Part shown: piece by piece, positions 52,649 through 62,192 of the stretch
How positions within the stretch are numbered: the stretch's first letter is position 1
Layout of the letters: each line of letters starts with the position of its first letter
Source of the DNA: JANMCE01 sp031410595
GTDB lineage: Bacteria; Actinomycetota; Acidimicrobiia; Acidimicrobiales; Ilumatobacteraceae
DNA: 64,000 nt
Assembly: GCA_031410595.1 (NCBI GenBank)
Contig: JANNZM010000072.1
Location: 58,890 to 122,889, forward strand
Direction: 5' to 3'
Notes under the pieces: generated by a model
The model's database searches: none
Seen by the model: only the letters and a program-made list of their open reading frames with translations
Told to the model about the DNA's origin: nothing
Translations under genes and position numbers: made by a program

Positions 52649-53719
52649 TCAGAACTCGGCGGCCACCAGGTTCCGGGTGAGGATATCGACGTAGTGCTGG
52701 TCGTTGAAGCGCTCGGCCACAAAGGCTCGGGCCTGGTCGGCCATGGCCGAAAGTCGGGTCGGGTCGGCCAGCGCCGCCTCGATAGTTTCGTGCATCGCTG
52801 CGGGGTTTTCGGGGGCGACTCCGATGATGAGCCCCCTGGCCGCATACTCGGCCAAGTCACCAGCGGTTGCCGTCGCAACGACGGGACAGCCGCAAGCCAT
52901 TGCCTCCCACACCACGGTGAGGCCCGAGCCCTGATTGTCGGCGATGAGCGGCACAACGGTGAGACACGCAGCACGGTACATGTTGCGCAGTTCCTTCAGA
53001 CTCTGGTGTCCGATGGTCATATTGGCAGGCAACCGCTTCGGGTACACGGGCGCGGCCAGGCGTGATGGCATCGATGACATAGCGCACACATCGACCAGCA
53101 CTGGGATGTCCTCGACGGCTTCGGCAAGGGTCACGTAGTCACGGTCGACGAGCCCCGCGCTGACAACAAGCGGCGGATCGTGATGGTGGGGAGCTTCGAT
53201 GGGCGAGAAGAACTTGAGGTCGATGACGGCGGGTAGCACCAGCACCGCCGGACACGTTGAGCCCCCAAGCTCGCGGAGACGGCGCGCCTTGTGGTCGGAG
53301 ATGACCACGAAGGATGTCACGCGGCGCTTCAGGGCCAGCAGCAACTTGGTGGGCGGGACGCGTTCGGGCCACATGACCGACACCACCAGCGCAGGCCGCT
53401 TGCGACGAAGCATGGTCAGGAAGGCAACGGTGAACCCGAGGTCCTCGCCGGTTGCATAGATCAGCTCGCCGGTCTTGACCCGACGGGCGACGCTGTGGGC
53501 GACCGACCAGACGCCAACATTGGAGTAGAACCGCGACGCAGCCGAGAACAGCAGGCGCCACGGCCGACTGGGCGCGGCGCAGGTCGACGGCGAAACAACG
53601 GTTGCGCCAAGGCGGGCGCACACGTCACCCAGGATGTGCTTGGGGCTTTCGTCGTTTTCGGCTTGGCGTGCCATCGAGACGAAATCAAAGTCTCGGGCCA
53701 GCACTACGAATCGCGGCAC
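52649..53719 (-). CDS. Glycosyltransferase family 4
   Basis: 356 residues from a GTG at 53719 with AAAGGG upstream; 17 further codons are open but poorly supported. It is a GT-B enzyme of the GT4 group. The C-terminal domain has PLIADNQGSGLTVVWEAMACGCPVVA, where GLTVVWEAMA is the E-x7-E-type donor motif. The N-terminal part (VPRFVVLARDFDFVSMARQ, GELIYATGEDLGFTVAFLTM) fits the acceptor lobe. It probably adds a sugar to a surface glycan or lipid. It is 29 bases from the hom stop side, on the same strand, in the block inserted between argS and hom. Confidence 0.8.
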   Translation of the reverse strand: MPRFVVLARDFDFVSMARQAENDESPKHILGDVCARLGATVVSPSTCAAPSRPWRLLFSAASRFYSNVGVWSVAHSVARRVKTGELIYATGEDLGFTVAFLTMLRRKRPALVVSVMWPERVPPTKLLLALKRRVTSFVVISDHKARRLRELGGSTCPAVLVLPAVIDLKFFSPIEAPHHHDPPLVVSAGLVDRDYVTLAEAVEDIPVLVDVCAMSSMPSRLAAPVYPKRLPANMTIGHQSLKELRNMYRAACLTVVPLIADNQGSGLTVVWEAMACGCPVVATATAGDLAEYAARGLIIGVAPENPAAMHETIEAALADPTRLSAMADQARAFVAERFNDQHYVDILTRNLVAAEF

Positions 53720-53829
53720 TCGTCGTTCCCTTTCTGCGCGGTCGTCTCCCGAGCGAACCGCCCGGGACACCTTACCGATCGACGCAAAACTCGGAAGCAG
53801 CCGATTGACTGATTCGAGTCAAGGAATTG

Positions 53830-54480
53830 TCAGGTGACTTCCGGGGTGCCGATGTACCGCCACCCGAGGTCGGCAAAACCAGCTGCTTCGGCCACCTTGG
53901 CCGACGCATGGTTGTCCAGCAGGTGCACATACGTGGGGACCGCACCGTCAGCCAGGATGCGACGCGCCGCGGTCGCTACCAGACGACGCGCGATGCCTCT
54001 GCCCCGAAGGGACGGTTCGGTGACGACCGAGATCTCATGGCCGAAGGCGTTGTGCATCTTTCGCCCGACGCCGGCGCCGTAGTGACCCTGATCGTCCCAC
54101 TCGATCAACACGTCTCCGTTAAACGGTTTCAGCCAGCCCGGAACGCGCTGGTCGGTGGTTGCCACCCATTCGCCGACGTCGTCACCGGGCGGCGCGGTCA
54201 GGTTCCAGCGGAAGGCGCCGACCATCAGTCCGAGCGTGTCGGCAAGGTCGGCCGCATCGACATGTTCCAGCCGATCAGCCACGACCGATGCCTGACCTGG
54301 GGCGACGCTGAGCACCGCGAAATCGTTGTGCGTAACCCCGACGACTGGCAGCAGGTTGCCGTCCCAAGCGGGCCTGTTGCGCAGGTCGGATTCAAGAACG
54401 ACGATGCCCGACGCCGACGTCGGCCAGCCGCCGAACCAGGCTTCAAGGTGGCGACGGACGGCATCGGGCAGTTGATTCAT
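53830..54480 (-). CDS. GNAT family N-acetyltransferase
   Basis: 216 residues; start ATG overlaps the permease stop by ATGA. The acetyl-CoA binding part lies in the C-terminal half: EISVVTEPSLRGRGIARRLV (motif A with RGRGIA), then DNHASAKVAEAAGFADLGWRY (motif B). The N-terminal half resembles a second, degenerate GNAT lobe (HLEAWFGGWPTSASG). The substrate is unknown; the genetic link to an ABC exporter could mean modification of the exported compound or self-resistance (inference). Confidence 0.8.
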   Translation of the reverse strand: MNQLPDAVRRHLEAWFGGWPTSASGIVVLESDLRNRPAWDGNLLPVVGVTHNDFAVLSVAPGQASVVADRLEHVDAADLADTLGLMVGAFRWNLTAPPGDDVGEWVATTDQRVPGWLKPFNGDVLIEWDDQGHYGAGVGRKMHNAFGHEISVVTEPSLRGRGIARRLVATAARRILADGAVPTYVHLLDNHASAKVAEAAGFADLGWRYIGTPEVT

Positions 54481-56102
54481 CTCCGAGGGTCTACCAGTTC
54501 GATCAGTTCAGGTTCACGTTGCACCAATCGACTCGCCGCCATCTTGGTGGCGACCGACCACAGCAGATACCCATAGGGAAGAGCGAGCAAACCCACGACG
54601 GCGCATGCCGCGGCATGATTCCGCCACACGAAAAGCGCAACGGCGAGGGGCGACAGCAGCGCCGCCATGGCCAGCAGCCCGAGCATGCCCAGCAGCGGAG
54701 CGATACAACCCTGGCCGGAATTCTTGATGGCGAAAGGGTTGGTGCCCTCAGGCACGCGGATGGGCGCAATAACCGAGATCACACCGGCTGCACCCATACC
54801 GGCAAGCGAAGACGCGCACCCGACGAGCAGCGCGGCCGGCAGATACGCCCAGCCTTTCGTGAGGGCCGCGAGGGTGGTCGATGTCACGAAGATCATGGGC
54901 AGCGCGAAGATGCCAGTGCCGAGGCTTCGTCCCTTCACGAGTTCGGTGGGCGAAGCACCCGACATGAGGTCGAACCACAACGCTCGACCATCCATGCCGA
55001 ACAGATTCATGCCCGAGAGCACCAGCAACCAACTGGCACCGGCGCCGTAGAGTACCGCCGAGTTCGGTCCCTTACCTGCGTTGTTGAGGAAAGGGAAGAC
55101 AACGCCGAGCGCAATCGACATGATCATGCTGACCCGGCGTCGCGGTTCGCGGAGGGTGAAGAGGACCTGGCGCGCCGCCACTGCGCCGGTTGCCGTGCGA
55201 GGCATCCAACGAATGGCAGCGGGGAAGAGTGGCGAGCCTGAAACCCGCACCTTTGTCGGTGTGTCGATGGCAGGCGACTGCTCATCCATCCGCGCCAGTG
55301 CCCACAGGTACGCGGCCAGGAGCGCGGCGAGACCGACCAGGCCGACTGCCAGTCCGCCGGTGGCGGCACCGACGCGGCCTTGCCCGCCATTGACCATCGC
55401 TCGGCCAAGCGTGCCGACCGGGGTCCAAGTGGCGAGACGACCGAAGGAACGTAGGCGAGCGCCGTCGGCAACGCTGAAGTAGCGCAGGATGACCTGCATC
55501 GCTATGCCCGAGAGGCCGGCGAGGCTGGCCAGAGCGATGGCCGCGTCCCGGCCTTTTCGACTGTTCATGGCCCTGGCAAACAACGTCGGTAGCAACCTCG
55601 CCGTGACCAGCAGCGTGACATACAGCACCGCCCCTGCGCTGGCTGCAAGTACGGCACCGACCACCGACCGGGATGCACCGATGACGGCCCCAAAGGTCGC
55701 CAGACCGATTCCGATTTGGACGGGCCCGATCATGCTGGCCGTCACGAGACCGATCGCCAGTGTTCGACGGGGAATGGGATACGGCGTGAGGTTGGTGAGG
55801 GGAAGCGACTCGTCGATGCCACCGGCGACGAGTGGACCAATGATGGCGAGCACCCACACGACAGCGGCAACGATCGTGATGCCGAGTCGGTGGTCGGCGA
55901 ACGTGGCCGAGCGAGCGGCGATACCTCCCGCGAAACCGCCGATGCCGAGCGCGAGGGAGAACAAGATGCTGAGCACCATGGCCGCTACCTGGCCGCCACC
56001 GCGCTTGAAACCGTTGCGCCACAGCCGCCACTTCAAGCGAACGAGACTGCGCGCTTTGACCGGCCGGGCCACCATGGACGCCGGGACCGGAATCGCAATC
56101 AT
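54477..56102 (-). CDS. ABC transporter permease (large, 12-13 helices)
   Basis: 541 residues from an ATG at 56102 that overlaps the ATPase stop by ATGA; 53 upstream codons are Arg-rich and overlap the ATPase. About 12 membrane segments occur in two blocks, with a loop near 265-300 (SPLFPAAIRWMPRTATGA), like the ABC-2/YhaP or ABC_tran-linked exporter permeases. Substrate is not known. Together with the ATPase and GNAT it forms a three-gene unit with ATGA junctions. Confidence 0.8.
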   Translation of the reverse strand: MIAIPVPASMVARPVKARSLVRLKWRLWRNGFKRGGGQVAAMVLSILFSLALGIGGFAGGIAARSATFADHRLGITIVAAVVWVLAIIGPLVAGGIDESLPLTNLTPYPIPRRTLAIGLVTASMIGPVQIGIGLATFGAVIGASRSVVGAVLAASAGAVLYVTLLVTARLLPTLFARAMNSRKGRDAAIALASLAGLSGIAMQVILRYFSVADGARLRSFGRLATWTPVGTLGRAMVNGGQGRVGAATGGLAVGLVGLAALLAAYLWALARMDEQSPAIDTPTKVRVSGSPLFPAAIRWMPRTATGAVAARQVLFTLREPRRRVSMIMSIALGVVFPFLNNAGKGPNSAVLYGAGASWLLVLSGMNLFGMDGRALWFDLMSGASPTELVKGRSLGTGIFALPMIFVTSTTLAALTKGWAYLPAALLVGCASSLAGMGAAGVISVIAPIRVPEGTNPFAIKNSGQGCIAPLLGMLGLLAMAALLSPLAVALFVWRNHAAACAVVGLLALPYGYLLWSVATKMAASRLVQREPELIELVDPRR

Positions 56103-56929
56103 CGGACGGGTTGGTCGAGCCAGCCGAGCGAATCGCTGTCGACCGTCGAACCGCCGACGAGGTGGATGAACGCGTCTTCCAGCCGGCCTCCGTTGCGCAA
56201 CGCGTCGATGGGGCCGTTGGCCACGATACGTCCGCCTGCAATGACAGCGACGTGGTCGCACATACGCTCGACGAGGTCCATCACATGGCTGGACATGATG
56301 ACGGTGCCACCCGACGCGGTGTAACGCTCGAGCACGGTGCGCATGTTGACGGCCGAGACCGGGTCGATACCCTCGAACGGCTCATCGAGAACAAGCACCG
56401 GGGGACGATGCAACAGCGCGCAGGCGAGCGCGGTCTTCTTTCGCATGCCATGGCTGTAGTCGACAATGAGTTTGTCGGCGTCGTCCTTCAAGCCGAGCAC
56501 GTCCAGCAGTTCACGGGAACGGCCCAGCACCTGGTCCTCGGGCATGCCGCGCAGCAGACCGGCGTACAGAAGCATCTCGTTGGCGGAAAGTCGTTCGAAA
56601 AGCAACAATCCGTCCGGGACAAGGCCGAGTCGAGCCTTGACGTTGGCAGGGTTGGGCCACACGTCGACACCGTCGATGCGTACCTGTCCGGCGTCCGGCC
56701 GCAGTAGGCCGGTGGCCATGCGTAGCGTGGTGGTCTTGCCCGCCCCGTTGGGACCGACGAGCCCAAAGAAGCTACCGCGAGGAATTGTGAGGCTCAGGTT
56801 ATCGACGGCGGTTTTCCGACCGAAGCGCTTCGTAAGCCCGAAGATGTCGAGTGCACCGACCACAGGCGCGGCAAAGCTGAACGGCGCGGTCTGCAGAGCA
56901 GATGGGGAGGGGGGCGGCATCATCGACAT
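56099..56929 (-). CDS. ABC transporter ATP-binding protein
   Basis: 276 residues from the ATG at 56929, chosen because AAAGG lies 9 bases before it; earlier and later Met codons (56965, 56938, 56923) are possible. Walker A is VGPNGAGKTTTLRMATG, the signature is DYSHGMRKKTALACALL (SHGM in place of SGGQ, common in ABC-2 exporters), Walker B is PPVLVLDEPFEGIDP, and the H-loop is MSSHVMD. It powers the adjacent permease. The N-terminal 35 residues are a Pro/Met-rich leader without known role. Confidence 0.88.
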   Translation of the reverse strand: MSMMPPPSPSALQTAPFSFAAPVVGALDIFGLTKRFGRKTAVDNLSLTIPRGSFFGLVGPNGAGKTTTLRMATGLLRPDAGQVRIDGVDVWPNPANVKARLGLVPDGLLLFERLSANEMLLYAGLLRGMPEDQVLGRSRELLDVLGLKDDADKLIVDYSHGMRKKTALACALLHRPPVLVLDEPFEGIDPVSAVNMRTVLERYTASGGTVIMSSHVMDLVERMCDHVAVIAGGRIVANGPIDALRNGGRLEDAFIHLVGGSTVDSDSLGWLDQPVR

Positions 56930-57022
56930 GGCTGGCATCCTTTGGGGTGACTGTCGTTTTCGCACGGCAGCGACATCCGAGTCATCAACCTACGGGATGA
57001 CCTCAATCATTCCGGGGTCCTG

Positions 57023-58750
57023 CTACATCCGTTCGGGAACGCTGATGCCGAGAAGCCCGAGACCGGTCGACAGCACTCGAAGCGTCAACTCGCAGAGCGT
57101 GAGTCTGCTGCGCCGGACGTCGGTGGGCACGTCGTCCTTCATGACTGGGCAGGCGTCGTAGAACGATGTGAAGGTCTGCGCCAGATCGAACAGGTAGGTA
57201 CACAGGCGGTGCGGGCCGAGCTTGTCGATGGTGTCGTGTACCGCCGCATCGAATGCGAGCAGTGACATGGCGAGCGCCCGCTCCTGCGGTGCGTCGACGT
57301 TGATGGCGGTGCCCGCGAGATCGGCCGCCTCGTCACCGGCTCTGCGGAGGATGGACGCGATGCGAGCGCAGGCGTACTGCAGGTACGGTGCGGTATTGCC
57401 TTCGAAAGCAAGCATGCGATCCCAGTCGAACACGTAGTCCTTCACGCGGTCGTTTGAGAGATCGGCGTACTTCACCGCACCCAGTCCGACCGAGCGAGCG
57501 ACAGCAACCCGTTCGTCGCCGACGATGTCGTTGGTGCGTTTGTCGAGTTCGGCGTTCGCACGCGAGACAGCTTCATCCAACAGGTCGACGAGGCGGATGC
57601 TTTCGCCCGCGCGGGTCCGGTACATCTTCCTGTCGCTCCCGAGCACACTGCCGAAAGGTACGTGCACGGCGCGAGCGGGGGGCTGCAACCAGCCGGCCAT
57701 CTCGGCCACTTTCCAACACATGGCGAGGTGGACGGCTTGCGGGGCGCCGACGACGTAGATCAGCCATGTCGCGTTCAGCCGGTCTACTCGATCGCGCACG
57801 GTTGCGAGGTCGGTAGCCGCATAGCCGAAGCCACCGTTGCGGTTCTTCACGATGAGCGGCTGCGGATTGCCTTCACGACCCACGTAGCCGGGTGGAAACG
57901 CGCACCACGCGCCGTCGTCGAGCACGAGAAGGTCGGCCGCTTTCAGATCATCGACCACGTCGTTGAGGAGGGGGTTGTAGAAGCTCTCCCCCACGATGTC
58001 CTTTGGTGTCAGGAGCACGCCGAGTTTGTCGTAGACCTCCTGGAAGTACGCAGCCGATTGGGAAACCAGAATGTCCCACAGGCGCAGGGTTTCAACGTCG
58101 CCCGACTGCAGCGAGACAACTCGGTTTCGCGACCGTTCCTTGAATTCGTCCGTGGCGTCGAACTTGACGCGGGCGGCCTTGTAAAAATCACCCAGGTCGC
58201 CAATGCTCAGGTCCTCCACCCCAGCGGTCTGCTGCATGTCGACAAGGTGCTCAATGAGCATGCCGTACGACAAGCCCCAATCGCCGACGTGGTTCTCACG
58301 GACGACGGTGTGGCCGACAAACTCGAGCAGACGCACGATGGCGTCACCGATAATGGTTGAGCGCAGATGGCCGACGTGCATTTCTTTGGCCACGTTGGGC
58401 GCCGAGTAGTCGACAACCGCGGTCTCGGGGTTTGCGGCGGTGCGCACGCCGAGCCGTGCATCGGTCGCAAGCCTGGTGACGAGTTGCGACACAACGGGGT
58501 CGGCGAGGGTGATGTTGAGGAAGCCGGGGCCGGCGATTTCCACCTCGGCGACGTTGGCCAGATCGAGATGCCCGATCAACTCAGCGGCGACGTCACGCGG
58601 GTTGCGACCCAGCCGTTTGGCCAGCGGCAGGATGCCGTTCGACTGGTAGTCGGCCCGGTCGGACGGGCGGGTTACGGGGTCGGCACCAGGTTCGAAGTGA
58701 TCGTACGCGGCCTGCAACGCGGCGTTGAGGAAGAGGATGGGGTCAGCCAT
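57023..58750 (-). CDS. argS: Arginyl-tRNA synthetase
   Basis: 575 residues from the ATG at 58750 (MADPILFLNAALQAAYDHFE). It charges tRNA-Arg, the product of the tRNA gene 1.5 kb away. The HIGH box is NVAKEMHVGHLRSTIIGD. The KMSKS-equivalent region is in GSDRKMYRTRAGE. The C-terminal DALR anticodon-binding domain follows (YLQYACARIASILRRAGD ... SRLTLCELTLRVLSTGLGLLG). It is paired with lysA, the usual actinobacterial neighbour. Confidence 0.95.
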   Translation of the reverse strand: MADPILFLNAALQAAYDHFEPGADPVTRPSDRADYQSNGILPLAKRLGRNPRDVAAELIGHLDLANVAEVEIAGPGFLNITLADPVVSQLVTRLATDARLGVRTAANPETAVVDYSAPNVAKEMHVGHLRSTIIGDAIVRLLEFVGHTVVRENHVGDWGLSYGMLIEHLVDMQQTAGVEDLSIGDLGDFYKAARVKFDATDEFKERSRNRVVSLQSGDVETLRLWDILVSQSAAYFQEVYDKLGVLLTPKDIVGESFYNPLLNDVVDDLKAADLLVLDDGAWCAFPPGYVGREGNPQPLIVKNRNGGFGYAATDLATVRDRVDRLNATWLIYVVGAPQAVHLAMCWKVAEMAGWLQPPARAVHVPFGSVLGSDRKMYRTRAGESIRLVDLLDEAVSRANAELDKRTNDIVGDERVAVARSVGLGAVKYADLSNDRVKDYVFDWDRMLAFEGNTAPYLQYACARIASILRRAGDEAADLAGTAINVDAPQERALAMSLLAFDAAVHDTIDKLGPHRLCTYLFDLAQTFTSFYDACPVMKDDVPTDVRRSRLTLCELTLRVLSTGLGLLGISVPERM

Positions 58751-58820
58751 AGGGGTTGCCCATTGTCGCACGCCTGGTCGGCCGCGGGCCGGGTGGTTCG
58801 CCGTTCGTTCCGCCAGTACG

Positions 58821-58841
58821 CGGTGTCGATATGCGACACCG
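58821..58841. promoter_or_regulatory. Perfect palindrome between lysA and argS
   Basis: CGGTGTCG (58821-58828) and CGACACCG (58834-58841) form an 8-base stem with loop ATATG. It lies in the 115-base gap between the lysA stop and the argS start. No U-run follows it, so an operator or RNA processing site is possible, but there is no further evidence. Confidence 0.35.
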
Positions 58842-58865
58842 GCTACTGCAAAACGCCCTCAACGG

Positions 58866-60146
58866 TCAGAGCACGTCGTTGCGAACCAGGTCGTCCAGCG
58901 TCTCGCGGCGTACGACGAGACGGGCGTCGCCCTCCCGCACGAACACGATGGCGGGGCGGGTGAGCTTGTTGTAGTTGGATGCCATGGAGTGGCCGTACGC
59001 GCCCGTGACCGGAGTGCACAAGATGTCGCCGACCGCGGTATCGACGGGGACGTTGGCCTCGAAGATCAACACGTCGCCGCTCTCACAGTGCTTCCCAACA
59101 AGGCGCGCGTCCATCGGCCTTTCGGCGAGCGGAGCGCGGGGCAGAAACGCTTCGTAGCCCGAGCCGTACAGAACGGGGCGGGGGTTGTCGCTCATACCAC
59201 CATCGACCGCGATGTAGCGGCGGATGCCGGGCAGCTTCTTCATGGTTCCAACGGTGTAAAGGGTCACTGCTGCACTCGCAACCAGTGCCCGACCCGGCTC
59301 GACGCTGACCGACGTCGTAACCCCGGCGACCTCGGCTGCGGTGAGCACCGACCCGGCCCACGCCGAGATCGTCGGCGCGTGTTCATCCTCCACGTATGCC
59401 ACACCCAGCCCGCCGCCGATGGTGAGGTGCGACAGGCCGAGTGGGTTGGCGATGGCGGCCATGACACCCATCGCCTCACCGAAGCTTTCGGCCCGAAACA
59501 CGTTGGACCCGATATGGCAGTGCACGCCGATCAGTTCCACGCTGCGCGCCTGAGTAGCACGTTCGATCGCGGCATCGGCAGCGCCGCTGGACACGGTGAA
59601 ACCAAACTTCGAATCGTCCTGTCCGGTGGAGATGAACTCATGGGTGTGAGCGTGCACGCCAGGTGTGAGGCGGAGCTGGATTTTCACCTGCTCGCCGGTT
59701 TCCTCGTAGAGCGCGTCGAGCCGATCAAGTTCGTCGAAACTGTCGACCACGATGTGATGCACGCCGGCCTTGATGCCCATCCGCAACTCGTACAATGACT
59801 TGTTGTTGCCGTGGAACACGCAGCGGTCAGCGGGCACTCCGGCGGTGAGCGCAACGTGCAACTCGCCAATGGATGCAACGTCGAGCAAGAGACCTTCCTC
59901 GTGGGCCAGCCGCGCCATGGCGACACAGAGGAAGGCCTTCGTGGCGTACACCACATTGTCCTGCCCGAAGGCAGCAATGGCCTCTCGGCAGCGGGAACGA
60001 ATATGGTCCTCGTCGTAGACGAAAAGGGGCGTGCCGAACTCCGTCGCCAAATCGGTCAGGCGGCAGCCACCGACGGCGAGTTGGCCCGTATCGTCTATCG
60101 CCGCAGAGTCAGGGAGCAGATGAAACGGGATCGGGCTGGCAGACAC
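58866..60146 (-). CDS. lysA: Diaminopimelate decarboxylase
   Basis: 426 residues with a GTG start. It makes L-lysine from meso-diaminopimelate with PLP; the PLP-Lys is in NVVYATKAFLC, with the HIGSNVFRAESFGEAM glycine loop, GGGLGVAYVEDEH, and the C-terminal VGKHCESGDVL Cys. PLP phosphate and substrate sites are complete. It is the first gene of the minus-strand backbone and lies 65 bases from the tRNA-Arg gene on the opposite strand. Confidence 0.95.
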   Translation of the reverse strand: MSASPIPFHLLPDSAAIDDTGQLAVGGCRLTDLATEFGTPLFVYDEDHIRSRCREAIAAFGQDNVVYATKAFLCVAMARLAHEEGLLLDVASIGELHVALTAGVPADRCVFHGNNKSLYELRMGIKAGVHHIVVDSFDELDRLDALYEETGEQVKIQLRLTPGVHAHTHEFISTGQDDSKFGFTVSSGAADAAIERATQARSVELIGVHCHIGSNVFRAESFGEAMGVMAAIANPLGLSHLTIGGGLGVAYVEDEHAPTISAWAGSVLTAAEVAGVTTSVSVEPGRALVASAAVTLYTVGTMKKLPGIRRYIAVDGGMSDNPRPVLYGSGYEAFLPRAPLAERPMDARLVGKHCESGDVLIFEANVPVDTAVGDILCTPVTGAYGHSMASNYNKLTRPAIVFVREGDARLVVRRETLDDLVRNDVL

Positions 60147-60211
60147 GGCCGCTGAGCCTATGGGATCGGGGATGCGAATCCGAATGGTTTGCGGCTACCG
60201 TGTGTCGTCCC

Positions 60212-60283
60212 GCTCTCGTAGCTCAGGGGATAGAGCATTGGCCTCCGAAGCCATGAGCGCAGGTTCGAATCCTGCCGAGAGCG
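60212..60283 (+). tRNA. tRNA-Arg (anticodon CCG)
   Basis: A 72-base cloverleaf: acceptor GCTCTCG with CGAGAGC, D-arm GCTC/GAGC, anticodon loop CTCCGAA (anticodon CCG at 60245-60247, reading CGG), T-arm GCAGG-TTCGAAT-CCTGC, discriminator G. The first anticodon-stem pair (27-43) is T-T. CCA is not encoded. It faces away from lysA. Confidence 0.9.
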
Positions 60284-60289
60284 CTGCGC

Positions 60290-60333
60290 AAAAGGAGCTC
60301 TGACTAGGGGAAACGCTCGGTCGGAGCCTTTTT
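60290..60333 (+). terminator. Terminator hairpin downstream of tRNA-Arg
   Basis: Stem AAAAGG + CTCTGAC (60290-60304, two-base bulge AG) with GTCGGAG + CCTTTT (60320-60332), loop of 15 bases, ending in TTTTT. It starts 7 bases after the tRNA and fits an intrinsic terminator. Confidence 0.6.
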
Positions 60334-61297
60334 CACATTAACCGCCAGTGACCGCGAAATACCGCTATTTACCGCAATGCTCGGGAACGCCACGGGAACA
60401 GTTCGGGACGGACGGCGGGAAATCGAGGCGGCTGAGACGCAAAGCCCCTCCGATACAGGCGCGACGTTGGTACACTGCGACTGCTGACCGGGCCGATCCC
60501 GGCAGAGGTCGAAGGCCTCGTGTCTTCGCCCCGAGGGCCTTGTGCCGACTAGGTGCGTGGAGCGGGGCCGACGCATTTTTGGGCGGCGACTCACAGCGTC
60601 GGCTTCCCAGATGAAGCGTCGCCATCCGCCCAGTTCGGGTCCCTCCCTCACGACGCCACCGGCGTCCAGGCTGGTTGACCGCGTTCCGGGACGCGGCGAT
60701 GTTCAAGACGGTGTACCGCGTGGGGGCTGCGCCGACGGGAAGCCGCGATGCTGGACGTCGTGGATTGGGACCCCGAACGCGCACGTCGCGCAGTTCGGCC
60801 GGTTCGGCGCGTTGTCGGTGCGTCATGGCAAGGCGTCGAAGGGTTCAGGGACTTCGATCACTGTGACCGTCGAACTATGGCGGCGTCCCTGTTTCGCGGT
60901 GGTCGGGACTCGTTGCACGCGATGCGTGCCAACGATGCCCGCCACGAGGCGGACGTCAAAGCTGGGCAGTGACCTCGATGGACACAACACGCTCGAACGT
61001 CACTACAACCGCGTTGGTCGCTCGGTTGATGGCCGCGCCGAGTTCGACCGCGAACGTGGCAGCGTCGGCACCACCGGTACCGGGATGGATTTGGAAGGTT
61101 GGCATCATGCACCTCGACTTGGTCCGGAGAAGCTGCCATCGTGCTTCCTCGAAGTTCTGTACCGCCAACGAATATCGCCCGATCCGGCACCAGGCGGAAG
61201 CCGCATCCTGCGGCGACCAGTGACAGCCGGATCTCATCCGGTGAGCAGAACCCTTGCCCCGTCGTCGAGAGTTCCATGCGCTGAATTGTCAGCTGCA
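60334..61297. other. Gene-poor region after the tRNA (about 960 bases)
   Basis: No convincing gene. Frames such as 60542-61321 on the plus strand have no recognisable sequence. A 50-codon frame on the minus strand (60956-61108, MMPTFQIHPGTGG and ELGAAINRATNAVVV) looks faintly like a release-factor-type GTGGADA loop but is too short to call. The location directly behind a tRNA and next to broken genes suggests a degraded integrated segment (inference); no integrase or flanking repeat was found. Confidence 0.4.
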
Positions 61298-62001
61298 CTA
61301 TTCCCGGTCGGTGAGCGCTGAGTCAGCTTTCGGGGAGGGAGCTACCCACTCGCGGCGGATGGCGATAAGCCGCACTGCGAACGCCACGAGCACGATGATC
61401 GATGCACTCAAGGTGGACAGTGCACCGGCTTGTTGGCAGATTGTCGCCGCCGCGGCAAGCGCGGCCGGTATTGCGTACAGCCCGCTCGCTGTATGGAGAC
61501 CATCGGAAGTTCCCTCACGAGCACATCACGGATCACTCCACCACCGACCGCACTCACGGCGCCGAGCAGAATTGCAGCCCACCAGCCGAGCCCGGCGTTG
61601 AGGGTTCGCACCGCTCCGCTCACGGCGAACAAGCTCAATCCGGCGGCGTCGAAGAAGATCACTTGGCGGTCCAGTCGACGCACGATGCTGTGCGCTCGCA
61701 TCACCAGTAGCGCCGCGATAGCGGCGAGGAGCAGCGGGATCGGCGTCCGTAACGCGAGCGGTGGAGTGTCACCGAGCAGCACGTCACGAACGATGCCACC
61801 GCCAACGCCGGTGACACCGGCGAGCGTGATCACTCCGACGAGATCCATTTTCTTGCGAGCGGCGAGCGCCGCCCCGGACAACGCGAAGACGAACACGCCG
61901 GCGAAGTCGAGCGCCCGAAGCGCAGACACATCAAGTGGACTAACGACCGCCATCAGCACCAATAGTAGAAGGGGCGACGCCAAACCGGAGAGATGAGCCA
62001 A
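61298..62001 (-). pseudogene. TRIC/UPF0126 cation-channel-like gene with a frameshift
   Basis: The N-terminal 160 residues are a typical UPF0126/TRIC protein: two copies of the GVGGGIVRDVLLG / AVGGGVIRDVLVR motif, each followed by membrane helices. After ELPMV the reading frame fails and would end in PRLPRRRQSANKP. The next frame continues correctly: SGLYAIPAALAAAATICQ, then a final helix VLVAFAVRLIAIRREW and stop at 61298. One missing base near 61496-61499 explains it (ELPMVLHTASGLY if restored). It is a broken gene or a base-call indel; an intact product would be a trimeric cation or small-ion channel. Confidence 0.8.
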
Positions 62002-62192
62002 TTGGTCGCCGGACCGTCAGCGAGGGTCTGAACGGGTTCGGCACTGTGGCGACAGGCCGATGCTCTGGCCGGTCGGCCGACAGGTAGGCCTGGGAAAGTG
62101 CCGGATGTTCGTACCTTTGGGATGATGTGTGGTCGTCGCAGTCGTTCGATGCGATGAGTTGGTTTCAGGACGACCCGTCGACGTGAACGACG

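Noticed and set aside
60284..60700. Phage or ICE integrase and attachment repeat after tRNA-Arg
   Set aside because: No integrase motif and no second copy of the tRNA 3' end was found within the window; only the position is suggestive.
60542..61321. Plus-strand frame of 259 codons after tRNA-Arg
   Set aside because: Arg/Thr/Pro-rich with no recognisable domain, and it overlaps the 3' end of the TRIC gene.
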